From Cyanobacteria bacterium UBA8803 (lineage in GTDB: Bacteria > Cyanobacteriota > Cyanobacteriia > Cyanobacteriales > Coleofasciculaceae): 5,249 bases of DNA. The position numbers and the translations under genes were made by a program. Every line of letters begins with the position of its first letter. Position 1 is the first letter of the stretch. The notes below the pieces were generated by a model. The model was given only the letters and a program-made list of their open reading frames with translations, was not told where the DNA came from and ran no database searches. Shown piece by piece: positions 1 through 5,190 of this stretch. The DNA lies in the NCBI GenBank assembly GCA_003505715.1, contig DNXU01000049.1, forward strand, positions 8,349 to 13,597, given 5' to 3'.

Positions 1-256
1 AGGGGTTAGGGGATGAGGGCTTACAAATATGACATGCTCCCACATTCTATTCTCCACTGCCAAATTCTCTCATTCCTAATCAGTGTTGACCTATTAAAAA
101 CCTATATCTTCATCATTCCTTTACAGAAATTACCTGAGGCTAATTTGTTTTCAAGGCTTGGCAAATAATAATTTTAGCTCATTAGTTCACAAATCTACAA
201 ATTTGAGATTGTATTTTTTTAGTAAAGTTCCGGTTCAGTCCTTGCTTTTCCTGTTT

Positions 257-271
257 AGCTTAAGTTAAGCT
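257..271. promoter_or_regulatory. Perfect palindrome, possible operator
   Basis: AGCTTAA-G-TTAAGCT is a perfect 7-1-7 inverted repeat about 94 nt before the start codon at 365. A TATTAT hexamer follows at 286-291, so the palindrome would overlap the -35 zone of a promoter using that -10. This position is typical for a repressor or activator site, but no regulator family is recognised and a palindrome this short can arise by chance in AT-rich DNA. Confidence 0.25.
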
Positions 272-352
272 GAATCCTATTCAAATATTATTTTTTACAT
301 ATGAGCTGGCCAAATTAAGGCTTTATTATTCAGAGAATTAACATTAAACATC

Positions 353-357
353 AGGAG
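353..357 (+). promoter_or_regulatory. Shine-Dalgarno site of the PEP-CTERM gene
   Basis: AGGAG lies 7 nt before the ATG at 365, an ideal spacing. It supports that start codon. It is the only strong Shine-Dalgarno sequence seen before any gene in the window. Confidence 0.8.
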
Positions 358-364
358 TAAAACC

Positions 365-1252
365 ATGCATCCCATTAAATATTTATTTCACTTAATAGGC
401 ACAGCTGCCGTTATTGGCATTGGCTTCAACTCCACTTCAGCCCATGCTCTTACCCTATCCTTGGCAGGAAATGTTATAGCTAATAATATACAAGATAATA
501 CAACTGAAGATCTCGATCCTCTTGCAAACATTATTGACTTTAGATTTACCAACCAAGCGCTTACCGATAGCTCTGGTGATACTGCGACCGTTAGTGGACT
601 GGTGCGTGCGAGGTGGGGCAGCGGCTCGCTATCTACAGAGATTGGCGCGAGCTTAGGGGGTGTACTCTTAACCCTCAGAGAGCTAGAATTAACAGCATCG
701 GCCAGCAACGAAGGGTTATTTAACTTTACCAGCAATTTAATTACATTTTCTCATAATTTCAATTACCAGTTCGTGGGCAGAACAGGAACACCACCGAGCC
801 AGTTAACTGCCTATCAACGGCTTTCTGGAGAGTTTAACAGTAACAGTACTAGTGTTATTGTAAATAGCAATAATAGTGTGACCTTTGATGGGTTTGTAAA
901 TAATTCCTTGATTGCTTCTCTGTCATCTGGTCAAACAGCTGCTTTAACAATATCTACAATTAATATACCAACAGCATCTAAAACCTTTTCTAATGCGAAT
1001 AGGGTTCTGGACAATCCACTCCTAGAAGGCAAGATAGCGCCCCTGACTTTAGCGGCAGGCCAAACCCTTAAGCTTCCCAATAGTGCTTGCTTGCTTGTCG
1101 CCGATCAAGACCCTGACGAGCCATTGCTAACAGATGCGGATGTAGAGAAAAGTTGCTCGCAAAGCGTTCCCGAACCTTCTTCAGCCTTGAATCTATTAGC
1201 CTTGGGCATTTTGGGAACCAGTTATTCGTGCCTAAAGCGCAAGCAGAAATAG
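365..1252 (+). CDS. Secreted PEP-CTERM sorting domain protein of unknown function
   Basis: This 295-residue exported protein is a predicted exosortase substrate. Seen in the sequence: a signal peptide at residues 1-28 (charged start with K5, hydrophobic stretch around 7-20, AHA cleavage site at 26-28). A Ser/Thr/Asn-rich body at about 29-240 looks like beta-rich extracellular protein. The C-terminal tripartite sorting tail has V268-P269-E270-P271, a hydrophobic helix at about 274-288 and a basic end, KRKQK. Such tails are known to be recognised by exosortase (EpsH/Xrt family), cleaved or processed at the membrane, and linked to exopolysaccharide or surface matrix. Two cysteines (C242, C264) flank an acidic stretch just before the tail and could pair. 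The body matches no family I recognise, so its role is unassigned; a surface or matrix role is inferred from the tail alone. The start is supported by an AGGAG 7 nt upstream. It appears to be monocistronic. Confidence 0.9.
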   Translation: MHPIKYLFHLIGTAAVIGIGFNSTSAHALTLSLAGNVIANNIQDNTTEDLDPLANIIDFRFTNQALTDSSGDTATVSGLVRARWGSGSLSTEIGASLGGVLLTLRELELTASASNEGLFNFTSNLITFSHNFNYQFVGRTGTPPSQLTAYQRLSGEFNSNSTSVIVNSNNSVTFDGFVNNSLIASLSSGQTAALTISTINIPTASKTFSNANRVLDNPLLEGKIAPLTLAAGQTLKLPNSACLLVADQDPDEPLLTDADVEKSCSQSVPEPSSALNLLALGILGTSYSCLKRKQK

Positions 1253-1268
1253 CGGGAAGGCAAGGATC

Positions 1269-1290
1269 GGGAAGAGGGAAAGGGCGGGGG
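1269..1290 (+). other. Canonical G-quadruplex motif in the 3' untranslated region
   Basis: Four G-runs occur on the plus strand: 1269-1271, 1276-1278, 1282-1284 and 1286-1290, with loops AAGA, AAA and C. This satisfies the G3 N1-7 rule for an intramolecular quadruplex. It starts 17 nt after the stop codon of the PEP-CTERM gene, so it would be present in the mRNA. It sits in a longer purine-rich tract (about 1253-1298). Folding and function are inferred only. Confidence 0.5.
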
Positions 1291-1307
1291 AAGAGGAATT
1301 CTGATTA

Positions 1308-1319
1308 TTTGTTAACAAA
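1308..1319. repeat. Perfect 12-nt palindrome
   Basis: TTTGTTAACAAA is fully self-complementary. It lies 56 nt after the PEP-CTERM stop codon and may be a protein-binding site or a chance AT-rich palindrome. There is no loop, so it is unlikely to act as a terminator stem. Confidence 0.35.
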
Positions 1320-1350
1320 AACCAAGAAGTTATACAATTCTTGAGAAAAG

Positions 1351-1370
1351 AGGTAGTTAGCTACCTGTTT
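1351..1370 (+). terminator. Weak candidate terminator hairpin
   Basis: AGGTAG-TTAG-CTACCT forms a 6-bp stem with a 4-nt loop (1351-1366), followed by GTTT. It lies about 100 nt after the PEP-CTERM stop codon and is the best terminator-like hairpin there. The stem is short and the U-tract is only three T long, so efficiency would be low. Many cyanobacterial genes lack textbook terminators. Confidence 0.3.
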
Positions 1371-1390
1371 CTGAGAAAATAAATACAGAG

Positions 1391-1435
1391 TAATTCCAAG
1401 AATTATTTAAGGTACGACGGGAAAATCATACCTTA
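1391..1435. repeat. Two adjacent inverted repeats
   Basis: TAATTC-CAA-GAATTA (1391-1405) is a 6-3-6 inverted repeat. TAAGGTA (1408-1414) pairs with TACCTTA (1429-1435) over a 14-nt loop. The right arm of the first hairpin, CAAGAATT (1397-1404), is also complementary to AATTCTTG at 1336-1343, so two mutually exclusive folds are possible in RNA. Confidence 0.4.
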
Positions 1436-1504
1436 GCAAAGGCCGACGGCTGATAGCTGGAGGCTTACCTGTTTTTAGGGAATTGCGATTGTCTGATCAA
1501 GTTA

Positions 1505-1512
1505 GCGATCGC
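1505..1512. repeat. HIP1 octamer palindrome (first of four)
   Basis: GCGATCGC, the highly iterated palindrome of cyanobacteria. Further exact copies lie at 2644-2651 and 2753-2760 inside the hydrolase gene and at 3572-3579 inside cas6. Four copies in 5.2 kb is far above chance (about one per 65 kb on random sequence) and is the strongest taxonomic signal in the window. Confidence 0.9.
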
Positions 1513-1572
1513 GATTCCTCTCCCATTATCGTGTCCAATTTATTAACCATAATAAAATCTGTCGTAGGACGG

Positions 1573-1627
1573 GTTTCGACTTCGCTCAACCATCGTTTCG
1601 ACTTCGCTCAACCATCGTTTCGACTTC
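1573..1627. repeat. 22-bp tandem repeat, two and a half copies
   Basis: Two identical 22-bp units (1573-1594 and 1595-1616) begin GTTTCGACTTCGCTCAACC and end ATC. A partial third unit (GTTTCGACTTC, 1617-1627) follows. The units are directly adjacent with no spacers, so this is not a CRISPR array. Sequences with the core CGACTTCGCTCAAC are familiar as dispersed non-coding repeats in cyanobacteria (from memory). The array ends 54 nt before the LOG gene start, in its probable leader. Confidence 0.8.
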
Positions 1628-1681
1628 TATCATGGCTGTTTACCGAACGCTCTCTCACCCTCTCATTCCTAAAACCCGGCA

Positions 1682-2425
1682 ATGATTGCAACTGATAAAT
1701 TAAATCCCCAGTATGGCGCTGCTAAAAAATCCGACAGCGTGAGTATCTCCGATCCAGAAGCAACTTTTCAAGTCATAGAAGAAGCTGTCCTCGGACTCTG
1801 GCACGTTGTTAATAACTTGACGACCATACAACCTCCGAAGCGAAATCGCTATCGCGTGACCATTTTTGGCTCGGCACGGATGCAGCCAGAAAGTACTCTT
1901 TATCAAGGAGTTCGGCGTCTGGCGAGCGAATTAACGGTGATGGGATGCGATATCGTCACTGGGGGTGGGCCGGGGTTGATGCAAGCAGCTAACGAAGGTA
2001 GTGTTATTGCCGATCCAGCAGATCTCACCCAATCCATTGGCATTCGCGTGAATCTGGATTTCGAGCAGGAGGTAAATCCCTTTGTCGAGCAGGTTTACGA
2101 GCATCGAACCTTTTTTTCTCGGTTACATCATTTCGTTCTCCTCTCCGATGCCTTTATCGTCGTACCGGGCGGTATTGGTACTGCTCTCGAAGCATTGATG
2201 ATTTGGCAACTACTGCAAGTCAGGAAACTGCACGACACCCCCCTAATTATGATCGGGAAGATGTGGTTCGACCTGGTGGCTTGGGCGCAAGAGTATATGG
2301 TAAATGTCGAGCCGAGAATGGCGCATCCTGCTGACTTGATGATTCCCCATTGCGTCAATGACTTCGAGGAAGCGATCGTCCTACTCCAGGAATCTTATGA
2401 GGTATGGCAGCGTCGTCGTGAATAG
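1682..2425 (+). CDS. LOG family protein (lysine decarboxylase-like nucleotide phosphoribohydrolase homologue)
   Basis: This 247-residue cytoplasmic Rossmann-fold protein belongs to the LOG family, whose studied members hydrolyse the N-glycosidic bond of nucleoside 5'-monophosphates, including cytokinin ribotides, releasing base and ribose 5-phosphate. Despite the historic family name it is not a real lysine decarboxylase. Motifs seen: FGSAR at 62-66 in the first strand-loop; GGGPGLMQAANEG at 94-106, the phosphate-binding signature; and PGGIGTALE at 162-170, the family motif with the expected catalytic Glu170. R147 in FFSRLHHF is the likely catalytic Arg. The usual Arg-Lys pair there is Arg-Leu, a deviation that may alter substrate choice. 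The N-terminal 50 or so residues precede the core, as in longer family members. No good Shine-Dalgarno precedes the ATG, and a GTG at residue 20 (1739) is a possible alternative start. The hydrolase gene follows 18 nt later, so the two may be cotranscribed. The physiological substrate is not predictable. Confidence 0.88.
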   Translation: MIATDKLNPQYGAAKKSDSVSISDPEATFQVIEEAVLGLWHVVNNLTTIQPPKRNRYRVTIFGSARMQPESTLYQGVRRLASELTVMGCDIVTGGGPGLMQAANEGSVIADPADLTQSIGIRVNLDFEQEVNPFVEQVYEHRTFFSRLHHFVLLSDAFIVVPGGIGTALEALMIWQLLQVRKLHDTPLIMIGKMWFDLVAWAQEYMVNVEPRMAHPADLMIPHCVNDFEEAIVLLQESYEVWQRRRE

Positions 2426-2440
2426 TAGCGCTATTAATAG
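2421..2440. repeat. Overlapping small palindromes between the LOG and hydrolase genes
   Basis: TAGCGCTA (2426-2433) and CTATTAATAG (2431-2440) are perfect palindromes that overlap each other and fill the 18-nt gap between the two genes; AATAG/CTATT can also form a 5-bp hairpin (2421-2435). No Shine-Dalgarno is present in the gap, so local RNA structure could affect translation of the hydrolase. The stems are too weak for a terminator. Confidence 0.3.
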
Positions 2441-2443
2441 TAG

Positions 2444-3421
2444 ATGTATCACCGGGAAGGAACGTTTAAAGGAATCGGGGGGCTTGACCTGTATTATCAA
2501 AGCTGGCATCCAGAGGGCGAGGTGCGAGCAATTGTAGCCATTGTCCACGGACTCGGTGGTCATAGCGGACTATTCGCTAATGTAGTAAAACACCTCATAC
2601 CACAACGCTATGCTGTTTACGCTTTTGACCTGCGCGGTAATGGGCGATCGCCAGGTCAGCGAGGTTATATTAATGCTTGGGCTGAATTTCGAGGAGACTT
2701 GGGAGCCTTCCTGCAATTCATTGAGAGCCAAGAGCCGGAACGCCCACTTTTTGCGATCGCTCACAGCTTGGGGGCAGTAATTGTCTTGGACTGGGTGCTG
2801 CACTCTGCCAAAGAAGCATCAGCGTTGCAGGGTCAGAATATAAGCAAAAGCTCCCCTAACCCCCCAAATCTGGAGGGAACTAGAATTTTATCTGTGTATT
2901 CTCCCCCTCAAAGTTGCCAGGGATGGGGCGAGCAGGAGGTCGAGGGGCGAAAATGTTTAAGTCTTAAAGGTATCATTGCCTTAGCACCAGCCTTGGGGCA
3001 GGTTGGGGTATCACCCATCAAGGTACTCTTAGGACAACTGCTGTCACGGGTATGGCCGCACTTTACCCTAAATACTGGCATTGACCTAGCAGCCGGTTCG
3101 CGGGATAAAACAGTTTTAGACGCCTATGCCCGAGACTCGCTCCGACATACCCGAGCCAGTGCCCGTCTGGCTACAGAGTTTTTTGCCACCGTAGCCTGGA
3201 TTCAAGCTCACGCTGCTGATTGGCAACTGCCGCTTCTGATTCTCCACGGTGGTGCCGATCGGGTAACTCCACCGGAGGGAGGTCGCCTCTTCTTTGAAGC
3301 AGTAAGATGCTCAGATAAAACTCGAAAAGAGTATCCTGAAGCCTATCACGAGCTTCATAATGACCTCGATTACCAAGAAGTGCTAACTGACGTGGCGAAT
3401 TGGCTAGAGCAACATCTATAG
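2444..3421 (+). CDS. Alpha/beta hydrolase, monoacylglycerol lipase-like (Hydrolase_4/S33 type), with an in-frame insertion
   Basis: This 325-residue cytoplasmic esterase/lipase-type enzyme probably cleaves monoacylglycerol or another lipid ester; the true substrate is unknown. Seen: oxyanion-hole motif HGLGGHSG at 35-42; FDLRGNGRSPGQRGY at 61-75, typical of monoglyceride lipases; nucleophile elbow AHSLGA with Ser108 (Ala where Gly is more usual); acid residue Asp272 in HGGADRVTPP; and catalytic His302 in YHELHND. The triad is complete, so the core looks active. The family is normally about 270-285 residues. The excess is a Pro/Gly/Ser-rich segment at about 131-172, between the helix after the nucleophile and the strand LKGIIALAPALG (174-185). 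At the DNA level this segment is an imperfect inverted repeat typical of cyanobacterial dispersed elements. Removing it gives about 283 residues. It follows the LOG gene by 18 nt without a visible Shine-Dalgarno and converges with cas6. Confidence 0.88.
   Translation: MYHREGTFKGIGGLDLYYQSWHPEGEVRAIVAIVHGLGGHSGLFANVVKHLIPQRYAVYAFDLRGNGRSPGQRGYINAWAEFRGDLGAFLQFIESQEPERPLFAIAHSLGAVIVLDWVLHSAKEASALQGQNISKSSPNPPNLEGTRILSVYSPPQSCQGWGEQEVEGRKCLSLKGIIALAPALGQVGVSPIKVLLGQLLSRVWPHFTLNTGIDLAAGSRDKTVLDAYARDSLRHTRASARLATEFFATVAWIQAHAADWQLPLLILHGGADRVTPPEGGRLFFEAVRCSDKTRKEYPEAYHELHNDLDYQEVLTDVANWLEQHL
2834..2959 (+). mobile_element. MITE-like dispersed repeat inserted in frame in the hydrolase gene
   Basis: Boundaries are estimated from the protein (residues 131-172, 126 nt, a multiple of three). 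The core is an imperfect inverted repeat: left arm 2851-2879 starts CTCCCCTAACCCCCC and ends GGAGGGAA, right arm 2901-2932 starts CTCCCCCTCAAAG and ends GGATGGGGCGAG. The arms are partly complementary and separated by an AT-rich centre (2880-2900). Such C/G-run palindromic elements of about 80-150 bp are common non-autonomous repeats in cyanobacterial genomes. The reading frame stays open through the element. No target-site duplication could be defined by eye. Confidence 0.6.
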
Positions 3422-3422
3422 C

Positions 3423-3450
3423 GTTCATAGTTCATAGTTCATAGTTCATC
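3423..3450. repeat. GTTCATA tandem heptamer repeat
   Basis: Three exact copies of GTTCATA (3423-3429, 3430-3436, 3437-3443) are followed by a fourth with one change (GTTCATC, 3444-3450). The array starts right after the hydrolase stop codon (3419-3421). It belongs to the class of short tandemly repeated heptanucleotides (STRR) known from cyanobacteria. It lies between convergent genes, and no terminator hairpin is visible there. Confidence 0.85.
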
Positions 3451-3473
3451 GCTCATGGCAATAGTCAATACAA

Positions 3474-3494
3474 AATGACCAATTACCAATCACC
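3474..3494. repeat. Degenerate AATNACC heptamer repeat running into the cas6 stop codon
   Basis: Three heptamers in phase, AATGACC, AATTACC and AATCACC, vary only at positions 4 or nearby. The minus-strand stop codon of cas6 (complement of 3490-3492) lies inside the third unit, so the repeat forms the extreme 3' end of that gene. It is a second heptamer family, different from the one at 3423-3450. Confidence 0.65.
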
Positions 3495-4506
3495 GAATAA
3501 ATACTTGACCCATCCCCATACCCGTTTTGCGTCCGACTCCAGCAAATTGGGCAAAATGAGCGAGAGTAGTAGCGATCGCAGATTGTTCGCGATCTCGGAA
3601 TTCATACCTTACCCATCCAGTCGTGCCAATTTCCGGCCCACCTTTGAGGTTAATTACCTGAGTTTTCAGGTCATAAGCACAAGTTAACCCCTGCCATTCC
3701 AGGGCGGGAAACTGCCATGCAGCTGGGGCAAAGGTATTCCAACGACGCAGTAGATTAGCAAATACCAGTTCTGGTAAAGGAAAAGGTTGAATGCATTGAC
3801 CTTGTTTGAAGCTAGTTGGGGAAAGAAACTGAAGTTCAATTGCTTTGGACGGCGGAACTTGGGAGAGAAGTTCAAAGCTACTCGCGTGTAGCAGTTCTAC
3901 CCACTTACCCAACCGACAGGGAATATCGGTTAAGGTAATTTCCCGTCCCAAGTTTTGACTGATGCCCCACAGTAGGGGTGAAAGCAGTTCTTTTTGTAAT
4001 AGTCCTACCCTCAAGTAAATCTGTTTTGGCGAGATGGTTTGGATTGCAATAGAGAAGGGCAGAGTATTTTGTTGATGCAATTGTGCGGCTAAAGTTGCAT
4101 CAGCCAAACTCAGCCAGTGCAAGCAGAGGGCGTGAAGAGCGCGTCCCAGGTTAGCAGGGAGGGCTTGTGCGGCAAAAACTGGGATTTGCAGGAGGTGCAG
4201 TTCGCGATCGTAGATCTCGATTCCTGTTAAGCAATAACTTTTTTTGCGCCATTCTACCGTTGTTGTTTGGTTAATCTGCTGGCAGAGATGCTCTATTAAT
4301 GTGGGATAATATTTAGATTGGGATAATGCGGCCATTATCCGAATTACACCATCCCGTTGACGTTGTGGTATCCAAACCGGGGTGTGTTGCCCCTCTGGTA
4401 ACCAATGAGTTAGAGGCGTTGATTGGGCATCAGCTGGCCAGCGCAACACCACACTCAATCCAGCTATTCCCGGTTCAGATGCGTTGGTAGAAGTCATATC
4501 GCGCAC
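3490..4506 (-). CDS. CRISPR-associated endoribonuclease Cas6 with extended N-terminus
   Basis: Cas6 cuts the repeat of precursor CRISPR RNA to make mature guides. The 338-residue product has a recognisable Cas6 core at about 103-338: a strand and helix, LPANLGRALHALCLHWLS (116-133); PF at 150-151; a central PFPLPELVFANLLRRWNTF stretch (241-259); and the C-terminal glycine-rich loop GVGRKTGMGMGQV (323-335), the family hallmark. Candidate catalytic histidines are H125 or H130 in the first helix; I cannot decide between them. The core is about 235 residues, a usual Cas6 size, and is preceded by about 100 extra residues with no recognised domain, including LSVVLRWPADA (17-27), which itself resembles a Cas6 first strand. 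The gene overlaps the upstream Cas5-like gene by 32 nt (23 nt if translation begins at M4, 4497), indicating one operon with translational coupling. No Shine-Dalgarno is evident. The CRISPR subtype cannot be settled from Cas6 alone. Confidence 0.9.
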   Translation of the reverse strand: MRDMTSTNASEPGIAGLSVVLRWPADAQSTPLTHWLPEGQHTPVWIPQRQRDGVIRIMAALSQSKYYPTLIEHLCQQINQTTTVEWRKKSYCLTGIEIYDRELHLLQIPVFAAQALPANLGRALHALCLHWLSLADATLAAQLHQQNTLPFSIAIQTISPKQIYLRVGLLQKELLSPLLWGISQNLGREITLTDIPCRLGKWVELLHASSFELLSQVPPSKAIELQFLSPTSFKQGQCIQPFPLPELVFANLLRRWNTFAPAAWQFPALEWQGLTCAYDLKTQVINLKGGPEIGTTGWVRYEFRDREQSAIATTLAHFAQFAGVGRKTGMGMGQVFIR

Positions 4507-5188
4507 TAGTTGCTTTTAGTTGTAGGGGTAAAAACCCTGGTTTAAGGATTCGGTCTTTGTGCAGTTGAGCTTTCTGGGTGGAAAAGGGATTTACTTTACT
4601 GAAAGTAGTTTTTCCGCCTAAATCATCCATGGGTTGAATCGTGAAACTGTGAGTTGGGTCAGGTTTAAACTGTGCTTCTGTTGTGCGCTGGCTTTGGTCA
4701 GGTAAGTACTGAAAAAAGCAACCGCGTTTGCCGAAGTAGTTGATTTGAGCAAAGAGTTGTTCTAACTCCGATAAGCGGTTAGTTTCTCCGCAGCAAATCT
4801 TTAACGTTCCCGCCAAATGCACCCACTCCCGAAACACAAAGCCATCCTGCATGGGTACGGTAGGTCTGGTTTTATCCGCTTTATCAGTAGTTTGGTCGTA
4901 GTAACGAAATTTATAGCCGTTACGATTTACGACTAATTGTTCAGGAGGTTTGATGTAAATTTGTAAGTCCCGAATCCAGGCAAATTGGCGGTTAATCCAA
5001 GTATCAAACTGGGCGCGGTTTAAATGTCCTTGACTTTCTAGCAAAAGTTTTAACAGTGCCATTTTGATGGCATAGGGAGTCGGGACTAAATTAGACCGCG
5101 CCGCCATGCTAGTGGCATCAGAACGTTTTAGGGAAAATAAGGTTACGGGTTGATAGGTGACAGTTAGCCAAAAGGGTTTATTGTTCAT
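4475..5188 (-). CDS. Cas5-like RAMP protein of a CRISPR-Cas effector complex
   Basis: This 237-residue protein is probably the Cas5 subunit, which caps the 5' handle of the guide RNA in class 1 effector complexes. I infer this from its place directly before and overlapping cas6, and from its RAMP-like start: a beta strand (FWLTVTYQPVTLFSL, 6-20), then VPTPYAIKMALLKLLL (35-50), equivalent to the Pro-rich turn and helix (P-P/T-x-x-x-x-G/M-A-L) of Cas5 proteins. Other features are GFVFREWVHLAGTLKI (116-131) as a core strand and NYFGKRGCFFQY (150-161), a glycine/basic loop. It lacks the LYETE-type start that I associate with Csc1 of type I-D, and it does not resemble DevS-type Cas5, so the subtype is left open. 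The ATG at 5188 directly abuts a heptamer array. The frame stays open upstream to the window edge, so a farther start cannot be excluded, but the N-terminus looks complete. Partners would lie beyond 5249. Confidence 0.65.
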   Translation of the reverse strand: MNNKPFWLTVTYQPVTLFSLKRSDATSMAARSNLVPTPYAIKMALLKLLLESQGHLNRAQFDTWINRQFAWIRDLQIYIKPPEQLVVNRNGYKFRYYDQTTDKADKTRPTVPMQDGFVFREWVHLAGTLKICCGETNRLSELEQLFAQINYFGKRGCFFQYLPDQSQRTTEAQFKPDPTHSFTIQPMDDLGGKTTFSKVNPFSTQKAQLHKDRILKPGFLPLQLKATSARYDFYQRI

Positions 5189-5190
5189 TG

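Larger units (their letters stand above)
1..364. other. AT-rich intergenic region upstream of the PEP-CTERM gene
   Basis: No credible gene is seen here on either strand. The first 20 bases are G-rich (three runs of three to four G), and the rest is strongly AT-rich. Identifiable parts are a 15-nt perfect palindrome at 257-271 and a clear ribosome binding site at 353-357. Several TATTAT-like hexamers (286-291 and 324-329) could be -10 boxes, but none has a convincing -35 partner at 16-18 nt, so no promoter is called. The length and base composition suit a long leader or promoter region for the gene starting at 365. Confidence 0.6.
1253..1681. other. Structured, repeat-rich intergenic region
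   Basis: This 429-nt stretch has no gene I can support; small open frames here are explained by overlap or by tandem repeats. It contains in order a purine-rich G-quadruplex motif (1269-1290), a 12-nt palindrome (1308-1319), a hairpin (1351-1366), two further inverted repeats (1391-1405 and 1408-1435), the small palindrome GCCG-A-CGGC (1442-1450), a HIP1 octamer (1505-1512) and a 22-bp tandem repeat (1573-1627). It must hold the 3' end of the PEP-CTERM transcript and probably the promoter of the LOG gene, though no clean sigma-70 promoter is visible. Confidence 0.6.

Noticed and set aside
86..108. Sigma-70 promoter with TTGACC and TATATC
   Set aside because: The two hexamers are only 11 nt apart, far too close, and they lie more than 250 nt from the gene.
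388..735. A 115-residue minus-strand open frame
   Set aside because: It lies wholly antisense to the well-supported PEP-CTERM gene and shows no domain or start signal.
1153..1344. A 63-residue open frame over the end of the PEP-CTERM gene
   Set aside because: It overlaps the sorting tail in another frame and its Gly/Arg/Lys-rich end is just the purine-rich tract.
1573..1627. CRISPR array
   Set aside because: The 22-bp units are directly adjacent with no spacers between them, and only two and a half copies exist.
1483..1695. A 70-residue open frame before the LOG gene
   Set aside because: Most of it is the translation of the 22-bp tandem repeat, it overlaps the LOG start, and it has no ribosome binding site or recognisable domain.
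2851..2932. Rho-independent terminator inside the hydrolase gene
   Set aside because: The arms are imperfect, there is no T-tract, and the reading frame continues through with the rest of the catalytic triad encoded downstream.
4475..5188. Assignment as Csc1 (Cas5 of type I-D)
   Set aside because: Gene order before cas6 would fit, but the N-terminal sequence lacks the LYETE/LHN-type motif that I associate with Csc1, so only a general Cas5-like call is made.
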